DNA of 64,000 bases from Heliopora coerulea (Eukaryota; Cnidaria; Anthozoa; Scleralcyonacea; Helioporidae). Both the position numbers and the translations under genes were made by a program. The first letter of the stretch is position 1, and each line of letters opens with the position of its first letter. Where the stretch lies: NCBI GenBank assembly GCA_030142905.1, contig JASJOG010000002.1, positions 3,789,001 through 3,853,000 on the forward strand. Direction: 5' to 3'. The notes beneath the pieces were generated by a model. The model searched no databases and was not told the origin of the DNA. It saw only the letters and a program-made list of their open reading frames with translations. This document shows, piece by piece, positions 21,701 through 33,700 of the stretch.

Positions 21701-24700
21701 GTGGGGCCCAGGGCAAAATAGAAATTTCGGTGCCCCCTTTACAAAAATTATTTTGGTCGATATTGCGCTTGACAATAGCACTTTCATCCGGTTCTTTACC
21801 GGAGAGCCTGAATTTAACTGTTCGGGTGAAGACATGCATGTCCTACCCTGGCTCAGTGTTCAATGAATCAATAAACAGCGTGGATTTGAGAAAAGTAGGG
21901 AATCTTATTCAGTTATTTGATTTTCATTTGAAACATAAAGGAACTAAATTCATCAGTACACTGAGGGAGCCAAAATGAGCTTCTCTTGCGCTGCTGCCCG
22001 GGTTCCCAGTTGCCCCCCCCCCCCCCCCCAACCTTCTGGGCGGGCCTGGACAATTCCTATGGCTAAACTAAGGCTTCATCCAAACGCATGCATTTTCGTT
22101 GTGTTTTAATGCCCCCTCATGCCCGTTGTTGTCCAGTTCTGTCTGCGAACTTTTGAAAACGCAACTTACTCGTACGTGGAAAAGTTTGCGAACGTAAACC
22201 TACGGTATGCAACGAGCAAGAGACGTTCAAAAAGTGGAAAGTTTCATGTTCGTACGATATCAACTTTGTATTGAAGGTCAATGGTAAGCCATGTCGAGAA
22301 ACATGAAGTCGATTTGTATTATTACACCATGAGTAACATTTGTCCCTTGATTAGCTGAAAACTGTGTGCAATCCGACTACATGTGATTTTGAAAGCAAAC
22401 GACGCGAGGGAATAATTATGATTAGTACATACCTCGCAGGTGAATAGTGTTTTTGGCGCAATCTAATTGGTTCTTCTGTCTCGGAATATCCTGCACTATT
22501 TACCTCCGAGCAAAACAAGATAGCATTCAGTTTTGGTCAAGTTACGGAAGAACTTTTTTTAATAAACGAAGCCGCAGTGCCAGACAATACCAAAACAGCA
22601 ACGGAATTTGGCAAGATCTTTTACTTTTGAGCGATAAATGCACTTAGGATGAGTTCAAACTGTTTTGTTTACAAATGATGAGGGGGGCGACAAGCCGACT
22701 GAGTTCGATAAAATTGTTTTAAAAATTTAAAGAAAATTATATGTGAAAAAAATTATGCGAGGTATATGTTAAAACAATTAATCACTTAAGTGTCAGTGAA
22801 TGGTGTAGATATTTACCCCTAGTAGCACTTCGGCGATTAACTGTTAATCAAAATAAAATCCTAACATCCGCAGATAATTACATATAGCGTGCAGTTAAAC
22901 ACTGACAAATGGATATAAATTCGCTATGAATGAAAAACCATGCAATAGGATTGTTTAGTGCGGTGGTGAGTCACCTTTGTGACACTAAAAGACGACTGGA
23001 GTGGGATGGATTCTTTGTGGAGGTTTGTTGGGCTCTTTGAAAATAACGCCGTTGCTCATATATCTTAAGTTATAATCACATAACTCATACATGTATTAGT
23101 TCCTTTTCCCTTGTTAATTGCTCACGTTGCCATCAGTAACGTTTTTTCGCCGAATTCATATGCCTCTGCTTACAGTTAGTGCAGGAATGGCATTCATTCA
23201 TGCCAACTCTTAGTAAATATTCTGTCCACGCCTAAGTAGTGATAAGGGAGAATTGTGGGAGGAAATTTTATTACTTGGCCAGCTCGATACATTTATTTCG
23301 GGTCGTGGCAGTCACATTGGCTCTCCTTTTCGCCAAGCATTCCTAGTTGGACACTTAACAGTCCTCTCCTGTCAGGTAATCTGGCATCTTCTGCCGGATT
23401 TGGGTGTCTCTTGCTACCCAACCTCGTGCCCAGGGATTTTTACTTGGCACCCCTCCACTCGCTGGGGAAAGATCCTGACTGCGGCTGGTCACGTGTCTAC
23501 GACCAAAGTTATTCCTTTAGGGAGGGGAGGCCTTTTCAATCGCTTCACGTTCTGTGTGTTTTGCAACGGTTTCACTATGTTGAAGAATACAAAATGCAAT
23601 GCTTTCCTTTCCTGTTTGTAGTTTGCTGTCGTAAATAGTTTGTACTGCAATGTCAGTGTTAAAGTAGAACAAAATCTAGACGGTTGTTGTGCCTTGCAAC
23701 AAATTCTGCAGTGCCACCCTGTCTACAGGGAATTTTTGTCCTATGTCCCATATTCAGGGTGACACGTGACCAGCTGCAGCCAGCGTCTTTCTCCAGGGAG
23801 TGGGGGAGCGCCGAGGTTGCTTGCAGCCATGGTAAAACGGTCGATTTCAGAATCATCATCAGGTTAACATGAACAGAAAGTTTAAGTCATGAAATTTTTT
23901 TCAGTGATTAGACGCTCATCATGTCTCAGCCCAGCTCATGTAAACAGCTTCTAAGTCCTTTCGTATTTTCGTTGCCAGATATGCTGTCGCTGATCTGGCT
24001 TATCGATCGATGAGAGACCACAACAAAGACCAATGTATTCTCATAACTGGAGAAAGTGGTGCTGGAAAAACGGGTAAGGATCGAAGACTTAGTTTTTATG
24101 AATTCGTTGGCACAAAATCAGTCGAAGGAGTGTATTTGGGAAAAGGCTCAAAAACTATTAAAATAATAGAACTGAGTAGATTATTGGGAACAATAACCGT
24201 TTCCTGATTAAATCATTGGATTCTGTAGAAATAGAATTACCTTAACCATTTAGCTACTGAATACGGTAGCGTAGCATGAGGAGCAGGGGGGACAAGGGGA
24301 CGGGCAACTGCCCCCCACTTTCGCCCAGACCAGGCCTGTCCGTACATCCGTTGACTACATTTGCGGTAACTTAAATTTGTCCTTTGCGGATTCAGATTGC
24401 GTTTGAAATGTCAATACTATTAAATGGACTCTCGCTTCTCAAAACTTCAAGTATATGAAAAATATTCAACGCAAAATGTTCACAATCCTATTTCTGCCGA
24501 CGAAAATGAGGTGGGACGTGGATACCAACAGATCGGGTCAGCGCTGAGGAAAAAGTGGTTATAGTAAAGATGATTGCCGGACTAGAAAGAGATATTGCCA
24601 ATTACCATATACCTCTCAGGTGGATAGTGTTTTCCGCGCAATCTGATTGGTTCGTCTATCTCGGAATATCTTGCACTATTCACCTTCGAGCAAAACAAGA

Positions 24701-27700
24701 TGGCGTCCAGTTTTGTTTCAGTTATGGAAGAAGGAAATTGTTTGGAATAAACTGAGCAGCAACGCCAAACAGTTCCAAACTAGTAACGAAATTTGGCTAT
24801 AAAATATCCAGGAATATGTACTTCCTTTACAATTTAGCAATAAATGCACTCAGAACGTGTTTCAAAATGTTTTGCTTACAAACGATGAGCGGGCGGCAAG
24901 CCGACGTTCCATAATATTGTCTTAAGAATTTAAAGTAAGTGTACCAAAACAATTCTGCGATTATTCACCTAAAAAAATTAACCTCTGTATCGGTAAAGAT
25001 CTGTTGTGGTGCAAATTTAGGCGGTGGTTCAATTTTTCTTTTGAACTAGTTCAAAAAATTTTAAACTAGTTTAGTTTTTCTCGAACCAGTACAATTTTTT
25101 TTGAACCGGTTCCAAATGTCAAGATTCTAAAAAGGGATTTCAATTTTTGGGGAGTCATAAAAAAAGGGGTTTAGTATTTTTTGTGGGGGAGGTGAAATAA
25201 CAAAAACAAAAAAAAATAAAAAAAAAATTCCACACACCCCACCAGAATATCTTTAATAAGTCACTCTCCTTTGTTCACTTTCTGAATTTCTCTATCTCTC
25301 CCCTTCATTCTTTTCTCTCCTGAACGTTGTCCCGACTTATATCCATACTAGACTTACCTGAGATAGTGGTAACCCATCCAATTGGTAGACATGGCCGATT
25401 GGCCTTAACATTACATAATGCTTCAAAGTGACAATCGCACTACACCACAAGGACTTTTGATACCGTAAGGTCTTTTTTGTTAAATAATTAACTTTGCTCT
25501 TACCCACTTTCTCGCTCTCAGCAAATTTATTCGCACTTTAGCATTATGATAATCAAATTTTGTTTCACGTCCACATTGCCCTTTGGTACAAATACAATGT
25601 AAAGCGATTGCAAATATTACAATTCATGAACCTTTTGTTTATTATGTAATAATTATGATTTAAAATATGAATGACGGCAACTTTATTAACAACCTATATG
25701 TCTATTAGATATTAATGTAATAACAGACATTTGTTCCCTAAATAGTCATATCAGACGTTAAAGGGGTACCGTGTCACTTTTCAAATACTCTTTCCTCTGT
25801 CACCATCATTCCAAAGAAAAGAAAATACATTTTTGTTACCGTTAATACGAAAACCTCGCATTTTGGACTGTAACTCTGACCCTAACGTTAATCCTAACAC
25901 AAACTCTAAATCTAACTCTAATCCTGACACTAACCTTAACCCTAACCCCAACCATGCCTGTACATACAGTATTTTAACTGAAACGTAACTTTAAAGTCCA
26001 ACTCTAAGAACCCAGCTGGTGTAAACAGTGACCGAGCGACGAAATTTCAAAGAATTTCTGAAAAAATTTGATAATAATAGTAATCACATATTTAGAAGAT
26101 ATCACACGAGAGAGTAAAGATGTCAGTTCCTACTTCTAAAAAAATATAATTAATTTTAACCCTTTGTCTACCAAAGGTTCTCCCTTGACAAGTTAAATTG
26201 TCTCGAGTTAGACAGAGTAAAATAACAAGGAAACCAGTTTCGCCGGTCTGCGAGAGAAAGGGTTAAAGGCAACAGCTCATAACTTGTACCAACAAGTTCA
26301 AATAAAATTTGAACCAGTTCAAAAAAAATTTTACTGGTTCGAGAAAAATTAAGCTAGTTTAAAATTTTTTGAACCAGTTCAAAAAAAAATTCAACCATGG
26401 TTAAATTTGCCCCACAACATATCCACCACTATTCACCTCCACTTTGGTGAATAATTGTTAAATATTATCATCTCACGTAACACGGCGTTCTTTTACGTTA
26501 AATCGTTTTCAAAATTTTATATCATTTATTGCTGGTTATGTAAAATTATTCATTCTCTTGTCAAATTTTACAGAAAGATTTACTTTCACGGTCAGGAAAA
26601 TGTCCTGGTTCAATCTTGTTGAATTGTATTTCTCGGTATATCAAGAATATCTTGACGGTACATTTGTATTAAATTTCGCATGCCCCTTTTCAGATCAATG
26701 GCTACGTGACTGGTTGAATATTTCATAAGACCTTTGAATACATTTAGTCTGCAATTTTGTTAAATTTGTTTATGAAAGACACAAAAAGGACTCTCACATA
26801 GAATGAAATTAGGTTCTTTTATGTCGGGCAGTGATACGTGCAAAATCCCGATGAACACTTACTTCACTTAGGAGAGCTAGCGGCAGTAACAGAGACGGCA
26901 GTCGTTAGCTCGCTTGGTTTTTCGTGGTATTTTGACGATGTTGCGGCTAATAAATTTAATTTTGTGCTTGATCCGTTGATTTGACGGAAATAGAACCCGC
27001 AAGAACTAAAGTCAAGTCCTATACGGCCAGAATCGAAACCCAGATTAATTACCATGAAGAGACATTTGATTTTGATCGTTACTCACTGTATGTCATTACG
27101 TATCTTTCACGGCTTAAAAACAGTTTCCAGGAGGGAGGGCGTTTCAACTATTTGGACTATAGGCCAGTCTTACAGCTGCACCATAAAGCAAACTGTCATG
27201 CGCGTGATGTCTCATCGACAACTATCTGAAAGTTACAGTATAACTTGGCTATTTCTGGTGATAAGTGTAAATAATTATTTGGGTCAAAATATTCTTGATC
27301 TGATAGTCTAATCGTTACTCGGTTTCAGCGTGTTCCACTGTGTTATCCGTCCTCGATCATATGATAAAATGACCTTTTTACATGTTGATAAGTTGGCAAA
27401 TTCTGTTTCTGCATGCAGTGTGTGGCTGAAGAATGCTTCAAACTTGCTGTGTACTTATCCAGTCACTGGATCATTTTTTAACATTTTTGATAATGGTAAT
27501 TTAAGTTGTCGTGCTGTATACTTCTTCCTTCGCAATTTTAGAAGCTTCAAAAATCATCATGCAGTTTGTTGCTGCTGTGTCTGGAAAGGGAAAACAAGTT
27601 GATAAAGTTAAAGAACAACTTTTACAGTGTAATCCAATCCTTGAAGGTGGGTCTTCGTGCATATTATTATTACCAAATGCTATTTGGAGAAACTGAATGT

Positions 27701-30700
27701 TTATTTTGTATTTCAAGCTTTTGGTAATGCCAAGACACTGAAAAATGACAATTCCTCGAGATTTGTGAGTATCTTAGAACTTTTCAATATTTTATGTGTA
27801 CCTTTCGTGACTTAGAGTATATCTGGCAATTTTTTTAGAGTGCAATGGAAGTAACGTTGAGACTGCCAGTTGACCTTGTTAAAGGTGAAAAGACAAGTTG
27901 CCGAAAGTCAATGCATATTTATTCTGAAATAACCGTTCATGCATTATGGTTCAATTGTCCTTAGTGATTGAACCAATCGTCTTTTTTAAAATACCCCAAG
28001 GTCAAAAACATGTGGAATTTTGTTGCTCCTGTAGTTTTAGTACTCTATGAAGTGAATTAGCTGTTAGGCTGTGTATGAAAGTTTGCCTTACCTTAACTTC
28101 ACTGACCTTGCGAAACCTTACCTTGTCTTGCCTTTGTTTTTGAGTTGGAGGTTTTGATATTGTTTTTGTTTCGGTTTTCGTTCTTGAGTTGTGTTGTTTT
28201 TTATTTCCTTCACTGTGTAATTTAATTTTGTTTGTGTTCCCTTTACTTACTTACCGTTTTTTGCAGGGAAAATACATGGATTTGGAATTTGACTTCAAAG
28301 GTGAACCGTTGGGAGGAGTTATAACAAATTGTAAGTGAACTGATGACCATTTTGTCCGAGATTGCAGAATTCAACTTGCCACGAACCCCTGCATTCCTTC
28401 CAAATTTCTGGAATTTTTTTTGGCTGGGTAGTTTCGTTACATGTATTTCTTGTTTTTTATATCATTTCACATAATTAATTTGATGTGTGCTTTCCTTATA
28501 TTTTTATGTTGCTTTGGTAAATCTTTTCTTCTGCGATTAAAAAGATCTTTTGGAGAAGGTAGGTATACCATAACGAGGCTTTTTTAATTTTTTAAGATTT
28601 TATTTTAACATGGGATTGTTTCTCTACAGTCTCGAATTGTTGGTCGTGCGAATGAAGAAAGAAGTTTTCACATCTTCTACCAACTACTTTGTGGTGGATC
28701 GGCAGAGCTGCTCCGTAAGTGTTACGGTGGTAATCTTGGCAGTTGTAACTCCTTAAATTCAAACCATAATTGGAGCTATCTGAGGATATCGTTTGTCAAA
28801 CAGGTTTTCACCTACTAGCAAAGTAATGATGAAGTATGTGGGTGATCCTTCGCAAATTATGAGCAGCTCATGAAACAAACGTACTTTCCGATGTACTAGT
28901 TACTTAGGAGTATCTCTATCATTGTACAGTATCTTCATACTAAAATATTAGACAGTTGCCGGATGAGGCCTTTTTGATATGAATTATCCAAGTCGGAGCC
29001 GGATGCTTAGGTTCAAAATAGGTTCCGATTGAGAGCATGATAATTCTTAACGCAAAATGAACTGAACTCAGTCATTGTTTTGTTGTACGTAGTCAACTCG
29101 CAACCAAACAATTATTGGAGTGCATGAAATTACAAAACGTTTCCTGGCAAGCGGCTAGCTCACCCTAACATAGGTGCTTGTCAATGGCAACATATGAAAG
29201 TAATAATGCATAAATATGATAGCATCATGGGTACAGAACATGACCGTCCCAGCGCTTAATACCAACTAAAATTAGAGATTCTGAGATTCTCTCAGATGTA
29301 GGAATTGTTGACGATTATCATAGCCAAGGGTTTGGAAAACATGTACAATAATGTTTCTGTTTATAGTGTGCCTGACCTAATTAATTACTCATCCAAGAAG
29401 GACAACTCAATTACAGCTACACGTACTATACAATAAACAATTATAATCAATTAAAATTATCAGTTGTGGTTTAGGATAACCGCTTACAACGGGAATCAAA
29501 GTTAAGCAGGACTGCGTACAGTTTGCTTTTCTATTATCCCAGAACACGCAGATCTAAGCAAAGCAAATCTTAAACTTTTAAAGGAAATTTAGTCCGAAGC
29601 TTTTGTTTTTCAATGTCTTCTTAAAGGTGCCCTTGGTTTAGAACGAAGTTTCAGCAACTATTCCTACTTGAAAGATAGCGAATGTGTTTCAGTCAAAACG
29701 ATAAACGACGTCGAAGAATTCCGTTTGACCGAGGTAACGTTACTGTGTACAATGTCTTTGAACCTGTTCTTCCTGCAAATAATTTAAAATGGAGGGTCAT
29801 AGTAGCTTCTGAGGTTATTAGTAAAGATGTTAGTGTGTTAAACTTAAACTGCTCCAAGTGTCAAATTCGTTATTTTTTTTTTGTTCTTAATACCCGTCCA
29901 TTCTTAATACATGTAGTATTAAGAAATCTTTTCGCCAATATTGTTGTTTGATACTAAACCAGTCAAAAATTGGCGGTTACGATTCAAAGTTAAGGATCTA
30001 TGGGTGTGCATTAAATACTCGTTTTTCATATCAGCTTTATCAAGTAGCGACAACTATTTTCCCGTCGGTTGATATGTGACTGTCTCGCTCAGAACCGATC
30101 GGTGACCAACAACTGAAAAATTCAAAATTCCTCAAAACGTGTTCCAGTTGGCAAAATCAGTGTTACAGAGCAGTAGAATAGTGATGCAATAGGTCAACCA
30201 ATTCATTATACGGAATTTATTGAAGAAAACTTTGTAGGTAACATTCAAGCCGTATGTCTTGCGCACGGTAAAGTGGCAACAAACGACGAGACTGGTGCTT
30301 ATGCCGAAAAGTCTGTGAAACTTGTTACAAATTATTTTGTATTTTCGGTAAATTTAAGATTGCTGACCTACATATAAATAGCTGTAACTCGCTTAAATTA
30401 CGAAAATTATCCCCTAAAGGATGGCGTCAGCCATGAAATTTATACGTCCTTCTGCTAATTGTGGTGACCACTGACGTGTTTTTAAAAGAACTGTTTGAGA
30501 GACGCATAAGAATCATTTTGGTAGATACTTTTTTCAACATTTACGTACTTACAGAGTATTTTCCTTTCTTTACCGGTTAAGAGTACCATTAGAAAGTGAA
30601 CGAGTGTAAGTCATAAGTCGGATTAATTTTGATGATATATGAGAAAACATGTGATTCAATTTCAATAGTATTTCGTTTTCTCTGTAAACAAAGATCCTTT

Positions 30701-33700
30701 TTTAAAAAAAAAAACTAAGTTCAATGACGAAAGCCAATGTTTTACAAAAGTAAAAATACCTTGTTAGTGTACCACAAAGCCAACGAAAGTTAAAAGTCAG
30801 TGTGGTTTTATTTTGGTTACTTCTGCCATTTCCGACCAGGCAGCACAAACAACAATATAATATACTATTAATAACTAAAATTTTTGAACGCAAACTTTTT
30901 CTTCCGTTTATTTTTAAAAGCATTATGCTAAAATTGCTTCGCTCCTTGTAATGGATAAATAAACATATTGTAAAAATTACGACACTTTCGTTTTCCTATA
31001 ATCTGTAAATATATGTAAAAATATATGTGGCGTTGTGAGTAAATTGTGATTTTTATGGAAAATAAATAAGAAACAGAATGTGAGCATAAAGCAATATCAC
31101 TGTCAATAACAAATCCCGGACTTCAAACAATGTTCACAGAACCCATCTAAACCACGAAATCCTTGTCCAGCTTATGGTATCAGTGACAAACAATTGATGT
31201 AACCTATACGAACGTTTCAGAAGGCATTTACACTAAATTCAAGTAATCCTTTGAGCAGCACTGCCGCATTGTTGCCAATAAACGATTTTGCCTTGTTTGT
31301 TAAAAGATCATAGATATTGTAGGATTGGCGGATGGGTGGTTGAGAGGGTGGGTGAGTGTGTAAATAAGTGTGCATAGAAATCATGCAAGACTAGAGGTGC
31401 CGTGGGGGCGGAAAATTGTGGTCAAAATGTATGCTGCCATGTTGAGTAAATTGGGGAGAAGGCAAATTTTTCTTCTCCAGGCCCTTTTCTGTCTATTCGA
31501 GAACTTTTAGGTCGAACAACTGAAGTTTAGGGAATTGTTTCCTGTTTGTTTCCGTTAGATGTATAGCTGAAAACAGCTTCTCTGGTTATTAGTTGCTTAT
31601 CATTCATATTATTGCCTTAACTGTTGTACATTCTTTAAAAAAAAAACCCACCCCCCACCCAAAAAACCAAAACAAAACGAAAAAAAAAAATAAAACAAAA
31701 CAAGAAAAAACAAGAGACAAAAGTGAAGTGACCTCTAACCATGGCTTCGAACTTTTCGTCTGGCATAGTACTTTTGGCCCCAAATGTATCCAATACGGGG
31801 GACATTGATTTGTGGCCTGCGGTTGAGTGGCATTTAGCTACAATGCCTCCTCTATTTAATATACCATCTCTATGAGTGAGTGAGTAGATAGAATTACATG
31901 GCATTATGACTACATACTATAAATTTAGGATTTATCGCGGATAGATGTGACAAGAATAAATTTCGTTATCTTATTTAATATTTATTATTCTGTAGGGGGC
32001 GATGAATACGATTGGATTCCAAAACCAGGAAAAGCTTGCTATTTATCAGCTTGTAGCAACAATATTGCATCTTGGGAATGTCAAATTTGATACAACAAAA
32101 ATTCACTATGGCTCAGATGGTGTCGCTATAACAAATTCACCTGGTAATGAACTCGTACTGTGTACCCTGCAGTTTATCTTCCCTCCGCTTGCCTGCTTTC
32201 TTTCCCTTCTCCATTCTCGCTTCAGCCGTTCCATCCGTTCTAATACCCTCATAGCGTCAGTTCTAAATTTTAGAATAAAGCTTTGAAGCGTGGCCACATT
32301 TTTATCAGGGCAACCTGACCTCCACCTTAACCCTAACCCTAACCCTAACCCTAACCCTAACCCTAACCCTAACCCTAACCTTAACCCTAACCTTTACCCT
32401 AACCTTTACCCTAACCTTTACCCTAACCTTTACCCTAACCTTTACCCTAACCTTTACCCTAACCTTTACCCTAACCCTTATCCTAACCTAACACTTTGAC
32501 CAACTTACCCCAGTTTTCGGGAAAAAAAACTTTCTGTAGGCAAGATTGCTCAGATTACAATCTGGTTACGCTTCAAAGCTTTATTCTAAAATTTAGAACT
32601 AACGGAAGCGTTTTAGAACAGGTGGAACGGGTACTCGCTTGCTGGTCCTTGGGATTAGTATAGTCATTAGGTACTACTGTAGTTCACGGGCTTCCGTTGG
32701 TAGTCAAGGTTAATTAAGATTGAAAGTTCAATAAACCATGTAAGTAGATATTCGCTGCTTGACATATCATAGTTAAATTTAGACTGTTAACTTCCGTGTA
32801 GGCTTTAAGGTAGGTTGTGTTATACCTTGAGATAAGAGTTCGAAACTGGTTTTTCTTTTATAAATTTTTTCTAATCCCCCAATATACTAGCTGGATTACT
32901 TCTCGTCATTACGAAGAATGAACTATGATTATTTGTAAATTGTGGCATAGGTCCTTTGCGGAATTAAATATCTGTCTCTTTTTCCTTGTAGAATGTTGCA
33001 GGAAGTCTTTATTTGTGAAAGTTTATCTAATCTGTCCTTAGTTTTAGCCCTCAGATTTTCGTTAAAAATAAGATATAATGTCCAGTTTAAAAGTTACCGT
33101 AGTTTTCACCTTCATTAGATCTGAGGATCCAAGGTTTCTCAATATTTATGAACCCAACAGCAATATTTTGTAGTTCTCGCCTGGTGGACTACGACTAAAG
33201 TCAAGCGCAGCTTAGATTTCTTTTTCTTCTTCCAGTTTTCATCTTTCTTACTCATTTCTCTTCGTTTTCCTTCTCTCCGCTTCTTGTATCCGATTTCCTC
33301 CTTTCTGTAATATCGCAATGATGATTGGAAAACTGATTTTGCCTGAGTGCATTCTGGCGCCATTATTAACCTTTTAACTTGTGGTCCACTGAACATTTGT
33401 GACAACTCATATCAAATTTATTTTTACCTGTTCTTAGTTGGCTAAATAGCTGAGAAAAACGTTTCTAAACCTTCTTATGTTGTGGTTCACATACGACTCA
33501 GTAGTGTATGGGCCAGTTTACACTGGACGTGTAAATCGAAAAAATAAAAAGTAACTTCAAAAAAATTTAATTCTACATTTTCTTCATGCGATTATTCACC
33601 CTGAACGTGTCAATAACAGCGTTACGCGTTCAGTGTGAAAGCTGATTTCCACATACGTACTATAGATTTAACAATGGTCGACGGCTATTTGGAAACCAAG

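Larger units (their letters stand above)
20793..23978. other. Myosin intron 2, right part
   Basis: Holds a perfect 16-bp-stem hairpin (21,194-21,227), a 17-base poly-C run (22,013-22,029), one copy of a dispersed ~420-bp repeat (22,429-22,845) and an inverted-repeat element (23,448-23,810). The open frame 21,532-21,978 has no ATG start and no family resemblance. Confidence 0.55.
25002..26419. mobile_element. 1.4 kb element with ~120-bp inverted terminal arms, inserted in repeat A
   Basis: The left arm (25,002-25,118) starts TGTTGTGGTGCAAATTTA and contains GAACTAGTTCAAAAAATTTT and CTCGAACCAGTA; the right arm (about 26,300-26,419) is its imperfect reverse complement starting TGTTGTGGGGCAAATTTA. 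Within each arm, GAACCAGTTC-type words are themselves palindromic. The interior has no transposase and includes a degenerate telomere-like tract (25,878-25,953) and an inverted copy of the ~100-bp repeat (26,156-26,267). Non-autonomous, class unknown. Confidence 0.7.
24609..26460 (+). repeat. Dispersed repeat A, copy 2, split by an inserted element
   Basis: 24,609-25,001 aligns with copy 1 (22,429 onward). The matching right end (TATCCACCACTATTCACC..CACTTTGGTGAATAATTGTT) appears only at 26,420-26,460. The 1.4 kb between is a separate inverted-repeat element, so this is a nested insertion. Confidence 0.65.

Noticed and set aside
21532..21978. 148-residue open frame with a hydrophobic start
   Set aside because: No ATG at the start, no recognised domain, lies inside a myosin intron and overlaps repeat-like GC-rich sequence.
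32325..32492. Possible chromosome end or fusion point
   Set aside because: Both flanks are arms of an inverted repeat found again at 50.4-50.7 kb, and the myosin gene continues across it in order.
32290..32499. Open frame encoding repeated PNPNPN/LYPN
   Set aside because: It is simply the CCCTAA repeat read in one frame; no start context or homology.
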